Below are positions 50,183 through 59,643 of a DNA stretch of 64,000 nt, one piece after another. Position 1 is the first letter of the stretch, and every line of letters starts with the position of its first letter. Origin of the DNA: Litorimonas haliclonae (GTDB lineage Bacteria > Pseudomonadota > Alphaproteobacteria > Caulobacterales > Maricaulaceae); NCBI RefSeq assembly GCF_965138505.1, contig NZ_CBCSCO010000001.1, positions 434,001 to 498,000 of the forward strand, written 5' to 3'. The notes under the pieces are model-generated. The model saw nothing but the letters and a program-made list of their open reading frames with translations, searched no databases and was not told the origin of the DNA. A program made the position numbers and the translations under genes.

Positions 50183-52210
50183 CTAAACACGGCGATCTTT
50201 ATACCCCAGCAAACGCAGCGCATTAAAGACAACAATCAAAGTCGAGCCTTCATGGATGAGCACCGCAGGGCCAATGCCCAAACCAAATAATGTAGCGGGA
50301 ATCAAAAAGGCCACAATGCCGAGACTCGCCCAGAGATTCTGCCGAATAATTCGGCTGGTCTGACGGCTGAGACCGACGGCAAAGGGCAAGGTTTCCAAAT
50401 CATCCGCCATAAGCGCAATATCGGCGGTTTCTAAAGCGACATCAGAGCCTGCCGCCCCCATCGCAATACCAACTGTGGCATTTGCCATTGCGGGCGCATC
50501 ATTGACGCCGTCGCCGACCATAGCGACGCCGCCCTGGGCTTTAAGCTCTGCAATTTTGGTCACTTTGTCTTCGGGCATAAGGTCACCAAAGGCGATATCG
50601 AGCCCAACCTCTTTCGCTACTGCATTGGCCACATTTTGATTATCACCCGAGATCATCATCATACGTTTGAGACCCAATGCGCGAAGATCTGCGATAACGG
50701 GTGTAGCCGTATCGCGCGGCGTATCCATAAGGCCAATGGCTCCCAAATAGCGCGTGCCTGCCCGAACAATAATGGTCGTGCGACCATTGGCCGATAAACC
50801 ATCGACACGCGCCCGTAAATCATCCGGCAGAGGCGTTCCGGCCCCTTTATCGAACAGCGCCGTTTTACCGATATGGACAAGCTCACCGCCTACCATCGCT
50901 GATACGCCTTGCCCGATGATATTGGCAAAGTCTGACGCCTCGCGCGGATTATCGCCAAGACGGGTTTTGACATCTTTGACTACAGCTTGCGCCAAGGGAT
51001 GATCGCTGAGGGCTTCCACGGCTCCGCTGATTTCCAGCAGTTCAGTTTCAGACGTGTCGCCGTAAGGCACGATGTCGACCAGATGCGGCTCACCAATCGT
51101 CAGCGTGCCGGTCTTATCAAATGCGATGGCGTCTAAGCTGCCTAAGGCTTCAAGCGGCGCGCCGCCTTTAATCAGCACACCGCCGCGCGCGGCCCGCGCA
51201 ACCCCTGACAGAATGGCACTTGGCGTCGCAATCGCCAACGCGCACGGACTGGCGGCCACCAAGACCGCCATCGCGCGGTAGAAGCTTGTCGCCGGATCTT
51301 CATCCAAGACAAGGAATGAGAGACTGGTCAGAACGGCCAAGACAATCACACACGGCACGAAGATTTTCTCAAACTTCTTGGTAAAGCTCTGCGTCGGGGA
51401 TTGGCGGGTTTGCGCCTCGGCCACCATTGTCATGACCCGTGCCAAAGTGGTTTCCCCGGCCAATTTTGTGACTTGGATTTCAAGGCTCCCGCTGCCGTTT
51501 ATTGAGCCTGCAAAGACGCGGCCCGATGCGGACACGACTTCCGGATTTTCCAAGGCAATTGCGCTATCCTTAACCGGCATTTTATCTACCGGCGCACTTT
51601 CACCCGTAATGGGCGCTTGATTGACAGCACTTGTGCCTTTGATCACAAATCCGTCGGCAGGCAGGCGTTCATTGGAACGCACGATGACAATGTCGCCGAT
51701 TACGAGGTCTTCAATCAAAACGGTCTCTGTTTTGCCGCCCCGCCGCACCAAAGCTTCATCAGGTGTCAAATCCGCAAGCGCCGCGACGGCATTTCGGGCG
51801 CGGGCCATCGCATAGTTCTCCAGCGCATGGCCAATGGCGAAGAGGAAGAGCAAAAATGCACCTTCCGCCCATTCGCCCAAGAAGGCCGCGCCCGAAGCCG
51901 CGACGAGCATCAGAAAATCGATCTGGAATTGACCTTTGAAGATTTTCCCAAGGGCTTCACGCAAGGCGTAATAACCACCGAAGAAATAGGCCGCGAGCAA
52001 GAATACAAACCCGGCTTGAGCGGGAATAAGATTAAGTTTCGGCCCGAGCCAACCTATGAGCAAACAGAGCCCGCAAAGGGCTGCAAATATGATTTCAGCC
52101 CGCCCACCCAGAAGGCGATTAAAGACGTCATCGTGGGCGTGATTATGGCCGTCATCCTGGCTGTGATCGTCGTCATGGCTCGCGTCATCGTGGTTATGTT
52201 TATCAGACAT
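50183..52210 (-). CDS. P1B-4-type metal-transporting ATPase
   Basis: Exports a metal ion from the cytoplasm at the cost of ATP. The N-terminus is His/Asp-rich (residues 4-28) with no Cys-x-x-Cys domain. The membrane metal site has S-P-C (A-S-P-C-A-L-A-I) near residue 320 instead of C-P-C, and the last segment has H-E-G-S-T near 652; this pair marks the P1B-4 group, linked to Co, Zn, Cd or Fe. D-K-T-G-T-L-T (phosphorylation site) and G-D-G-V-N-D-A-P are intact. It is the last gene of the RND operon. Confidence 0.9.
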   Translation of the reverse strand: MSDKHNHDDASHDDDHSQDDGHNHAHDDVFNRLLGGRAEIIFAALCGLCLLIGWLGPKLNLIPAQAGFVFLLAAYFFGGYYALREALGKIFKGQFQIDFLMLVAASGAAFLGEWAEGAFLLFLFAIGHALENYAMARARNAVAALADLTPDEALVRRGGKTETVLIEDLVIGDIVIVRSNERLPADGFVIKGTSAVNQAPITGESAPVDKMPVKDSAIALENPEVVSASGRVFAGSINGSGSLEIQVTKLAGETTLARVMTMVAEAQTRQSPTQSFTKKFEKIFVPCVIVLAVLTSLSFLVLDEDPATSFYRAMAVLVAASPCALAIATPSAILSGVARAARGGVLIKGGAPLEALGSLDAIAFDKTGTLTIGEPHLVDIVPYGDTSETELLEISGAVEALSDHPLAQAVVKDVKTRLGDNPREASDFANIIGQGVSAMVGGELVHIGKTALFDKGAGTPLPDDLRARVDGLSANGRTTIIVRAGTRYLGAIGLMDTPRDTATPVIADLRALGLKRMMMISGDNQNVANAVAKEVGLDIAFGDLMPEDKVTKIAELKAQGGVAMVGDGVNDAPAMANATVGIAMGAAGSDVALETADIALMADDLETLPFAVGLSRQTSRIIRQNLWASLGIVAFLIPATLFGLGIGPAVLIHEGSTLIVVFNALRLLGYKDRRV

Positions 52211-52264
52211 ATGTCTATCCTTTTTAATCAGGCTCCGATGGAGCTAACCCATCGAAGCCATGTT

Positions 52265-55200
52265 TTATTCAGCGAGCGCCGGTTTGCTCTCATGTAACGT
52301 CTCAACCATGGAATGGTGCCCGCCGGGCTTCGGCGAGAACCATTTATGAAGCGCGGGCATGACAAGAAGCGTGAGCACAGTTGAGGTGACTAAGCCGCCA
52401 ATGACGACGGTGGCCAAAGGCCGCTGCACTTCCGCGCCCACGCCTGTGGCGAGGAGCAATGGCGCAAGCCCCAAAGCGGTTGTCAGCGCCGTCATCAAGA
52501 CGGGACGCGCCCGAAGGCCTGCCGCGTCAATGGCAAGCCTGTCACGATCTCGTCCCGCGCGGGCAAAGTCATCCATAAAGCTGACCAGTACCATGCCGTT
52601 TCCGAGTGCAATCCCGAATAACGCAATGAAGCCAACTGTGGCGGGAACCGAGACAGGCAAACCAGTGAGCCAAAGTGCCAGAGCGCCGCCTGTTAAGGCC
52701 AGTGGAATATTGAGCAAGATAAGGATGGCCGATTTCATCCGCCCGAATGTGATGAGCAAGATGAAGAACACAATCGCCAGCGTTATGGGAATAACAACGG
52801 CAAAGCGCGCATTGGCTTGTTGCTGCAATTCAAATTGGCCTCCCCATACAAGGCGGTAACCCGGCGGCAGATCAAGCTGGCTGGCTGTTAAGGCCTGCGC
52901 GTCTTGAACGAAGGAGCCAATATCACGATCCCGCACATTTGACTGCACGGTGATAAAGCGCTCACCATCTTCACGCGTGATTTGGCGCGGTCCTATGACG
53001 GTTTCAATCTTCGCAACACTCTCCAAAGGCACGCGCGCGCCTGTTGAGGATTTCAGAATAATTCGGCTAATGGCGTCAGCCGAATTTCTGTCCTCAGCGC
53101 GAAGCCGCACGACAATCGGAAATTGCCGCACGCCTTCGAACAATGCGCCCGCTTCCGAGCCGCCAACCGAGGCCCGAAGCGCGTCCAGCGCCTCTTCAAC
53201 GTCAAGGCCGTAACGCCCCAAAGCCGCACGATCGACGGTAACGACAAGCTGCGGTGCCCCCGTGATTTGATCCGCTTGCACTTCCGCCGCGCCGTCGACC
53301 TGCTGCAACAGGGATTGCAGGACTTTGGACTGTTCCAGCAAAACCTCACTGTCAGGACCAAAGATTTTAACGGCGAGTTCTGCGCGTGTGCCTGTCAGTA
53401 ATTCATCAACAGACATAGCAATGGGCTGCCCGATATTAACAACAATTCCCGGATAGCTTTCTAAATTTTCGGAAATTTCCGTGCGCAAATCCTCCGCGGA
53501 CATACCAGCCCGCCACTGATCTTTTGGTTGGAGTTCCACAAAACTTTCAGCGCTATTGGTCGGATCGGCATGCGCTCCGACTTCGCCGCGACCAATGCGG
53601 GTGACAATGGATTTGATTTCCGGGAACGCGCCTAAGAGACGTTTTTCAATACGTGTCGTTGTCGCTGACGCTTCTGTCAGTGAAATAGACGGGGCCATGG
53701 TCATGCGCAGCAAAATGTCGCCTTCTTCCAAGGCGGGCGTGAATTCAGAACCCAACCGTGATCCGGCCAGACCACCCACCAGTAACAAGATGCCCGCCAA
53801 CAAGATAGCCGCAAAGCGTCTTTTCACAAAGAGGCTTGCCGCCTTGCTGACATATTTTGCCAAAAAATCAGGCTTATCGGATTTAGCCTTGGAAGATTTG
53901 CGCATGAGGGCATTTGCCACGGCCGGCGCAATAAGCGCGGCATAGAACAGAGACCCTGTCATGGCTAGCGCAGCCGATGCGGCGAGTGGCCGAAATGTCT
54001 TACCTTCCACACCTTGCAGAGAGAACAATGGCAAGAACACGACGATAACGACAATGACGGCAGCAATCAGAGGCGCAATCACTTCAGCGGATGAACGCGC
54101 TACAACCGTGCGTGTATCTGCGTTAACATCACTCTCTGCTAATCCTCGATCAACATTTTCCGTAATCACGATGGCCCCATCCACCATCATCCCAATAGCT
54201 ATCGCAACCCCGCCCAAAGACATAAGGTTCGCGCCTATCCCTAAAAACTGCATCGCGATAAAAGCAAAACCAACAGAGAAAGGAATAGACAGCACAACAA
54301 CCAAGCTCGGACGCCAGCCCCCCAGAAAGATGAAGACAACAATTGCGACCAGTAAGGCCCCTTGCCATAACGCCGTTGTGACGGTGGCGGAGGCTTTGTT
54401 TACGAGCGTGCCCTGATCATAGTAAGGAATGGCTGTTACGCCTTCCGGCAAGGTCGTATTGATTTCATCAAACCGTGTCTGTACTTTGGCAATCACATCG
54501 GATGTGTTCGTGCCGTAGAGTTTCAATACAAGACCTGCCACAACTTCGCCTTCACCATTGGCCGTCGCAAGACCTTGGCGTACGCCGCCGCCAATGATGA
54601 TTTCGCCCAGATCGCGCACGCGGATGGGACGGCCATCGTCAACATTGACAACGATGTCCGATAAGTCTTCAATGGAGCGTGCGAGGCCAACGCCGCGAAC
54701 GGTATATTGCTCAGCACCGATTTCGAGAAATTGCGCGCCTTCGGTTTTATTCCCGCGTTCAAGCGCGCTCATCACATCGCCGATTTGAAGGTTATAAGCT
54801 TGCAAGGCATCAGGATCGAGCTGAACCTGATATTGTTTTTCATACCCGCCGAGCGACAGAACCTCTGTCACGCCCGGAACTGTTTGCAGCTGATATTTAA
54901 TAATCCAGTCTTGGATTTCACGCATATCGACAAGGCTGCGCGTGCCTGTGGCGTCCTCCAGTCTGAAATAGAGAATGATACCCAGTCCCGTAGAGATAGG
55001 CCCCATTTTAGGGTCACCAAATCCGTCCGGGATATTCCCCCGCGCTTCGGTTAATCTTTCCCCGACAACTTGACGGGCAAAGTAAACATCTGTGCCGTCT
55101 TCAAAGTAAATATTGACGACGGACAATCCAAAATTAGACACTGAGCGCATGTTTTTTAGCTTTGGCAAACCTGCCATGGCGCTCTCTATCGGATAGGTCA

Positions 55201-55390
55201 CATAGCGCTCAACCTCTTCAGGGGCGAGCCCTTCAGTCTCCGTGAAGACCTGAACCAGAGAAGGCGTCACATCGGGAAAAGCGTCCACGGGCAAAGCGCG
55301 AAAGGCGTAAATACCGCCAAGAGTAATGGCGAGCGCAGCAATGGCGGCGAGGAGCCTGCCACCTGCAATACGGTGCATAAAATTAAACAT
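52265..55390 (-). CDS. Heavy-metal RND efflux transporter (CzcA/CusA family)
   Basis: Proton-driven inner-membrane pump that moves metal out through a periplasmic adaptor and outer-membrane channel. The 1041 residues show the typical 12-helix repeat, a first helix near 8-28 (L-L-A-A-I-A-A-L-A-I-T-L), and G-M-M-V-D-G-A-I-V-I-T-E-N-V near 400 in helix 4, where Asp carries protons. The DFG found before this Asp in zinc/cobalt-type CzcA is absent (A-I-G instead), so the metal cannot be named. It follows the adaptor gene by 11 bp. Confidence 0.92.
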   Translation of the reverse strand: MFNFMHRIAGGRLLAAIAALAITLGGIYAFRALPVDAFPDVTPSLVQVFTETEGLAPEEVERYVTYPIESAMAGLPKLKNMRSVSNFGLSVVNIYFEDGTDVYFARQVVGERLTEARGNIPDGFGDPKMGPISTGLGIILYFRLEDATGTRSLVDMREIQDWIIKYQLQTVPGVTEVLSLGGYEKQYQVQLDPDALQAYNLQIGDVMSALERGNKTEGAQFLEIGAEQYTVRGVGLARSIEDLSDIVVNVDDGRPIRVRDLGEIIIGGGVRQGLATANGEGEVVAGLVLKLYGTNTSDVIAKVQTRFDEINTTLPEGVTAIPYYDQGTLVNKASATVTTALWQGALLVAIVVFIFLGGWRPSLVVVLSIPFSVGFAFIAMQFLGIGANLMSLGGVAIAIGMMVDGAIVITENVDRGLAESDVNADTRTVVARSSAEVIAPLIAAVIVVIVVFLPLFSLQGVEGKTFRPLAASAALAMTGSLFYAALIAPAVANALMRKSSKAKSDKPDFLAKYVSKAASLFVKRRFAAILLAGILLLVGGLAGSRLGSEFTPALEEGDILLRMTMAPSISLTEASATTTRIEKRLLGAFPEIKSIVTRIGRGEVGAHADPTNSAESFVELQPKDQWRAGMSAEDLRTEISENLESYPGIVVNIGQPIAMSVDELLTGTRAELAVKIFGPDSEVLLEQSKVLQSLLQQVDGAAEVQADQITGAPQLVVTVDRAALGRYGLDVEEALDALRASVGGSEAGALFEGVRQFPIVVRLRAEDRNSADAISRIILKSSTGARVPLESVAKIETVIGPRQITREDGERFITVQSNVRDRDIGSFVQDAQALTASQLDLPPGYRLVWGGQFELQQQANARFAVVIPITLAIVFFILLITFGRMKSAILILLNIPLALTGGALALWLTGLPVSVPATVGFIALFGIALGNGMVLVSFMDDFARAGRDRDRLAIDAAGLRARPVLMTALTTALGLAPLLLATGVGAEVQRPLATVVIGGLVTSTVLTLLVMPALHKWFSPKPGGHHSMVETLHESKPALAE

Positions 55391-55401
55391 ATCTCTATTC
55401 C

Positions 55402-56718
55402 TTAATGTCCGTGGTCATCGCCAAACGCATCTTTTTCAAGTTGCGCCTTGAGCGTGAAGGCGCCTTCGGAAACAAATCTGTCTCCGGCGCGAAGCCCTGA
55501 ACGTATTTCAACATAGCCGCCGGATTCTGATCCGATCGTCACGTTTTGCGGCGCAAAGCCACCCTCAACCGGCACGAAGACTGACGCCTTTTTTTCGACT
55601 GTCTGTACTGAAGCAAGCGGAACGCGTAGAACGACCTGCGACTCTCCCACACTGATATCAGCGGTAACAAATTGCCCAGGACGCAGATTTCCATTAGGGT
55701 TATCCAAAATGACCCGCGCAGTAGCAGTTCTGGATGTCTCGTTAATGATCGGTAGAATAAAGGCGACGCTCGATTCGGCTAGAATCGTTCCTTCATCCGA
55801 TTTCAAAACAACCGGTGCCTGCTCTCTGATTCGGCTAATGTCTTGCTTGTAAACGCCAATATCAGCCCACACCACATTATCATCAGCGATTGTGAATAAG
55901 GTCGCTACCCCAGCATCACCAGCGGATACAGTTTCGCCCAGCATTACGTCACGGCGAACAACCGTCCCGCTAATCGGGGCGCTTAGAAAAGAATTTGCGT
56001 TGTCGCCGTCATTTGCTGTTGCGATATTATCCAAAGCCGAATGGCTCACACCTGCTGCATGGAGTTCATTCTCTGCGGCATCTTTAGCGGCCTTTAATGC
56101 TTCAAAATTAGCGCGGGCAGCTTGGACATCAGCCTCTGCTGTAATTCTTTCGGCAAACAGTTTTTCTTCGCGCTCTAAAGCCTTAGCTGCCAAAGTGGAC
56201 TGGGTCTGGGCTTTGAGCCATTGAGCTTTTAGTCCGGCAAGTTCACGGCTGGAGATTAGCGCCAATGTATCCCCGCGTTTCACAGTGTCTCCTTCGCTCT
56301 TGTAGAGTTTGGCGACAATTCCGCTCACCTTAGGTGACACATTCGCAACACGGTCTGCATCGAACCGAACCTCCGCCGGCAAACTAATCGTTTGCCCAAG
56401 CTGTCCCATTGACGCTTGCGAGATGACTATTCCGGCCTCACGAGACTCCTCGTCTGACAATTTCACAATGTCAGAGCCTTCATCTTCGTCGCCATGCTCA
56501 TCATCACTATGACTATCGTCGGCATGGTCATCATCCTGATATTCGTCGCTATGAGTTTCATTGCCATGATCATCGTCTGCGTGTTGGTCTGCTTGTTGCG
56601 ATGAAACGGCCTCGGGCTCTGCGGACCGTTTTTTAACACCGTCCACGTCCCCGCTACAGGCAGTTAAAAATAAAGCGGTTGTGAAAAACGCCGCGCTGAG
56701 AAGTAGATTACGTTTCAT
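55402..56718 (-). CDS. Periplasmic adaptor (membrane fusion) protein of the RND pump
   Basis: HlyD/CzcB-type lipoprotein linking the RND pump to the outer-membrane channel. The signal ends in L-T-A-C near residue 21. A long His/Asp/Glu-rich stretch at about 45-85 probably binds metal in the periplasm. Lipoyl/barrel-sandwich halves flank a coiled-coil hairpin (L-K-A-Q-W-L-K-A-Q ... A-A-R-A-N-F-E-A-L-K-A-A). V-P-V-E-G-G and E-I-R-S-G-L-R-A-G-D near the end are typical. It overlaps the upstream channel gene by ATGA. Confidence 0.92.
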   Translation of the reverse strand: MKRNLLLSAAFFTTALFLTACSGDVDGVKKRSAEPEAVSSQQADQHADDDHGNETHSDEYQDDDHADDSHSDDEHGDEDEGSDIVKLSDEESREAGIVISQASMGQLGQTISLPAEVRFDADRVANVSPKVSGIVAKLYKSEGDTVKRGDTLALISSRELAGLKAQWLKAQTQSTLAAKALEREEKLFAERITAEADVQAARANFEALKAAKDAAENELHAAGVSHSALDNIATANDGDNANSFLSAPISGTVVRRDVMLGETVSAGDAGVATLFTIADDNVVWADIGVYKQDISRIREQAPVVLKSDEGTILAESSVAFILPIINETSRTATARVILDNPNGNLRPGQFVTADISVGESQVVLRVPLASVQTVEKKASVFVPVEGGFAPQNVTIGSESGGYVEIRSGLRAGDRFVSEGAFTLKAQLEKDAFGDDHGH

Positions 56719-58010
56719 TGGATATCTCCGGTAAAAGGGGACGCGCCGGTCAAGCTGCGCAATTTCATATCTTGGATTTGTACATTGCGGGTCGCGTTGA
56801 TGACGGCGATCCCCGCTTCAATCAAATTTTTGCGTGTGTCTAAGGTCGTCGTGAGATCAAATTTACCGGCTTGGTATCCTTTGATAGACGCCTCATACGC
56901 CGCTCTCGCTTCTGACAAAGCTTCAGTTTCGAGAACGTCTAACTGCTTCCGCACTGATTGAAGCTCAATGCGAGCAGCATTGTGCTGCGATAAAAGATCC
57001 GCTTCCACAGCTTGGCGATTTAACGCTTCAGCTTGGATTCGGAACCCTGCTGCCGTCACGGCATCGCGCTTTTTGTCAAAAATTGGAAAAGGGACACTGA
57101 CGCCCAAAAGAAAGGCATTTTCATTGCTTTCGTCAAAGCGTCTAACCCCTGCGCTTAATGTCACGTCTGGAATTGCGGCCGATTTCGCCAGATCCTTCAC
57201 GGCCTCGCTAACATCTTCTTGCGCCAATGCCATAATGACTTTTGGATGATCCCTGAGGTTTTTAAGTCCCAAGACATCATTTCCCTGCAAACTTATTTGC
57301 TCAACAATCGGCTCCGCAAATTGTGGATTCGGGTTGCCCCATAATCCAGCTAATTCAAAACGCAGTCTAAGACTTTGCGCTTTGGCCTGTTCTGAGGCCG
57401 CTTTCAGTGCCGCCGCGTCAGCTTTTACCCGTGAAAGTTCAGGCGGAGCAGCAGCGCCCGCATTGACCCGCTTTGTGACGATCTGAACAAGCTCCTCCGC
57501 TAAGCGAGCAGAATCATTTGCAAATTCAGCAACACGCAATGAAGCCTCTAGGTCAAAAAACAAAGCTGCGGCTTCGAGCTGTGATTGCCGCAATATTGCG
57601 CCGCATTCTGCTACTGCAAGTGACGCAGCAGCGCTGGCTGCCTCTCTGCGAAGGCTGCGTTTATTGCCCAACTCAAATGTTTGCGCAAATGATAGCGTGG
57701 TTTCGGATTGACCGAAGCCTGATAACGCACCCGAGCCCGCAAAGTTTTCAAATTCAAGATTGACAACCGGATTCAGGCGGCGTCCGGCCTGGTTCACTTC
57801 GGCCTGACGGGCTTTCGTTTCCAAGGCAGCACGCCTGACCTGCGGAGACGCATTTGAAATTTCTGCCATGACGGCATGCAAAGTAAGCGGCGCGCCCGGT
57901 ACAATGACCGACGTCGTTGAAGTTGGCTCACCGCACGGAGCCGCGATTGCAGTACCTGAAAAGGCCGCCACAATCAGGACGCTTGCAGCGCCCCGGTATA
58001 ATTTTGACAT
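56715..58010 (-). CDS. TolC/CzcC-type outer-membrane efflux protein
   Basis: Outer-membrane channel of the metal efflux pump. A signal peptide spans about 1-23 (V-L-I-V-A-A-F-S-G-T-A-I-A-A). The mature part has two TolC-like helical repeats, starting with L-H-A-V-M-A-E-I-S-N-A-S-P-Q-V-R-R-A and later D-L-T-T-T-L-D-T-R-K-N-L-I-E-A. Length 431 is usual for CzcC. It precedes the adaptor and RND genes in one operon that starts with the His-rich gene at 58433. Confidence 0.92.
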   Translation of the reverse strand: MSKLYRGAASVLIVAAFSGTAIAAPCGEPTSTTSVIVPGAPLTLHAVMAEISNASPQVRRAALETKARQAEVNQAGRRLNPVVNLEFENFAGSGALSGFGQSETTLSFAQTFELGNKRSLRREAASAAASLAVAECGAILRQSQLEAAALFFDLEASLRVAEFANDSARLAEELVQIVTKRVNAGAAAPPELSRVKADAAALKAASEQAKAQSLRLRFELAGLWGNPNPQFAEPIVEQISLQGNDVLGLKNLRDHPKVIMALAQEDVSEAVKDLAKSAAIPDVTLSAGVRRFDESNENAFLLGVSVPFPIFDKKRDAVTAAGFRIQAEALNRQAVEADLLSQHNAARIELQSVRKQLDVLETEALSEARAAYEASIKGYQAGKFDLTTTLDTRKNLIEAGIAVINATRNVQIQDMKLRSLTGASPFTGDIQ

Positions 58011-58076
58011 TGTAATATATTCCTCGTGATAATCTAAAGACAGATGACCAAGCGCAGCTTGGCCTTAGGCTAAAGA

Positions 58077-58433
58077 TTAGGCACGGGGAGGACGGTAGAG
58101 CCCCGTGGGGCCCGCGCGCGGCGGGGCGTCATAGGCGTTCAAATTATACCCGAGCACATCTGCGATAGAGGGTTTCAGCGAGGCAAAATGAAGCGTGGTC
58201 GCGTGGATATGGCAACTGCCACAATTGTGGGCATGATGATCATGGGAGGCTTTGTTTGGCTGTTCAGGACTATGTTCATTTAAGACCTGCGCTATCCCGC
58301 CTTCATCCTGACAGGCGATCTCGTCCGGCTCGACGGGATGAATATCCGGCGTTACCGTGGCAAAGCTCACCATAACCGCCACGCAGACGGTCAGCCAAAT
58401 CTTGGCAGAGGATATGAAGCGCGTTGCAAACAT
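58077..58433 (-). CDS. His-rich periplasmic protein at the head of the efflux operon
   Basis: A 118-residue exported protein. The signal segment is W-L-T-V-C-V-A-V-M-V-S-F-A. The mature part has H-D-H-H-A-H-N-C-G-S-C-H-I-H-A near residue 65, a likely metal-binding stretch, and a basic proline-rich end (P-P-R-A-G-P-T-G-L-Y-R-P-P). It resembles DUF2946-like small proteins found near metal pumps, and a second one with similar features lies at 63394. The MerR-type promoter at 58440-58470 drives it. Confidence 0.75.
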   Translation of the reverse strand: MFATRFISSAKIWLTVCVAVMVSFATVTPDIHPVEPDEIACQDEGGIAQVLNEHSPEQPNKASHDHHAHNCGSCHIHATTLHFASLKPSIADVLGYNLNAYDAPPRAGPTGLYRPPRA

Positions 58434-58439
58434 TGCGTT

Positions 58440-58470
58440 TAATTAGCACCTACAGTCACTAGAGGGTCAA
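58440..58470 (-). promoter_or_regulatory. MerR-type promoter of the RND efflux operon
   Basis: Minus strand: -35 TTGACC (58470-58465), a 19-bp spacer and -10 TAATTA (58445-58440). The spacer carries CTCTAGTGACTGTAG, an imperfect dyad sharing AGTGACTGTAG with the other operator. The long spacer is the hallmark of promoters activated by MerR-family proteins. Confidence 0.8.
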
Positions 58471-58483
58471 GAGAATAATTCTC

Positions 58484-58936
58484 TTATGACCCAATTGGGG
58501 TAAATTCTTTGTGTGCATCATGTACGTCTAGGCATTGGTCATGGTTTGAGAGGGTTTGCAGCACTTTGCAGTCATCAATTACACCGCCCTTACAGTTTGT
58601 AATCATATTTTTAAGCTCAGCCTCTAAGGCTTCGAGTTGATTGAGACGCCGCCTGACATCAGCGAGCTGGCTTCGCGCAATGCGGTCAACGCTCGCGCAG
58701 TCTGTTCCTGGGCTTTCCTGAAGGTCAATGAGTTCACGAATAGCCTCAATTGGAAAGCCAAGATCTCTCGCATGGCGGATAAAGTTTAAACGCTCGACCG
58801 CAGCGTCGTCATAAATGCGTTGCCCGCTATCTGTTCTATCAGGCTCGCGAATAAGCCCGATAGATTCATAATAACGAATGGTCGTGACTTTCACGCCGCA
58901 TTCGCGGGACAAAATACCAATCGTTTTTCGGCTCAT
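58484..58936 (-). CDS. MerR-family metal-responsive activator (ZntR/CadR/PbrR-like)
   Basis: Dimeric sensor that twists long-spacer promoters into activity on metal binding. The winged-helix domain opens with I-G-I-L-S-R-E-C-G-V-K-V-T-T-I-R-Y-Y-E-S-I-G-L-I; a dimer helix follows. Metal-site candidates are C near residue 79 (G-T-D-C-A-S-V-D), and C-K-G-G-V-I-D-D-C and D-Q-C-L in the C-terminal loop, the arrangement known for Zn/Cd/Pb sensors rather than Hg or Cu ones. It lies between the two operators it probably controls. Confidence 0.88.
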   Translation of the reverse strand: MSRKTIGILSRECGVKVTTIRYYESIGLIREPDRTDSGQRIYDDAAVERLNFIRHARDLGFPIEAIRELIDLQESPGTDCASVDRIARSQLADVRRRLNQLEALEAELKNMITNCKGGVIDDCKVLQTLSNHDQCLDVHDAHKEFTPIGS

Positions 58937-58946
58937 AGTTTTTCTC

Positions 58947-58977
58947 TTGCCTCTACAGTGACTGTAGACAGTAGTTT
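58947..58977 (+). promoter_or_regulatory. MerR-type promoter of the CDF-like gene
   Basis: Plus strand: -35 TTGCCT (58947-58952), 19-bp spacer, -10 TAGTTT (58972-58977). The spacer contains a perfect dyad CTACAGT-G-ACTGTAG (58953-58967). It lies between the divergent merR-type gene and the CDF-like gene. Confidence 0.82.
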
Positions 58978-59010
58978 ATTCTCGAAATTGCACAAGAGGA
59001 CGACGATAAG

Positions 59011-59643
59011 ATGAGCGGATGTTGCGACGATAAAGTTTTTGAAGGGATGTCGGACGGCTATAAGCGCGCCTTACTGGCGGTCATTCTTATCAATGCTGTC
59101 ATGTTCTTTGTGGAAATAACGGCGGGTCTCAAATCAGGGTCTCAAGCCCTCTTGGCGGACGCGCTCGATTTTGCAGGCGATAGCGCAACTTATGCCATTA
59201 GCTTATTTGTTATCGGAGCCTCCCTACGGACGCGCGCCATCGCCTCTCTGTTCAAGGGCGGCAGCCTGGCTTTCATTGCCATTATTATTTTGGGATCGTC
59301 TTTATATCGTTTTTTGGGCGATACGGTTCCCGCAGCAGAGACAATGGGAACTATCGGATTTTTAGCTTTATTAGCCAATCTGACAAGTCTGGTGATTTTA
59401 ATGCGTTGGCGTGACGGTGACTCGAATGTGCGCTCTGTCTGGCTCTGTTCGCGCAATGACGCTATCGGTAATGTCGGTGTTATCATCGCCGGAATTGTGG
59501 TCGCCATAACGGGCGCGGCTTGGCCTGATCTGGTCGTCGCTATTCTGCTCGCCACACTGTTTCTGCGGTCCTCAGTCTCAATAATTTCTCAGGCGCGAGC
59601 CGAACTAAAATCCGGAGAGGTCATGCAACATGATCCATGCTGA
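59011..59643 (+). CDS. Short cation diffusion facilitator-like transporter
   Basis: An inner-membrane protein of 210 residues with about six membrane segments; it would exchange a metal ion for protons. The helix-2 site reads L-L-A-D-A-L-D-F-A-G-D, giving D-x3-D where zinc pumps often have H-x3-D. The helix-5 region is S-R-N-D-A-I-G-N-V. It ends soon after helix 6 and lacks the C-terminal cytoplasmic dimer domain of CzcD or YiiP. A Cys pair opens the protein (S-G-C-C-D-D). It is driven by the MerR-type promoter and overlaps the next gene by 14 bp. Confidence 0.83.
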   Translation: MSGCCDDKVFEGMSDGYKRALLAVILINAVMFFVEITAGLKSGSQALLADALDFAGDSATYAISLFVIGASLRTRAIASLFKGGSLAFIAIIILGSSLYRFLGDTVPAAETMGTIGFLALLANLTSLVILMRWRDGDSNVRSVWLCSRNDAIGNVGVIIAGIVVAITGAAWPDLVVAILLATLFLRSSVSIISQARAELKSGEVMQHDPC

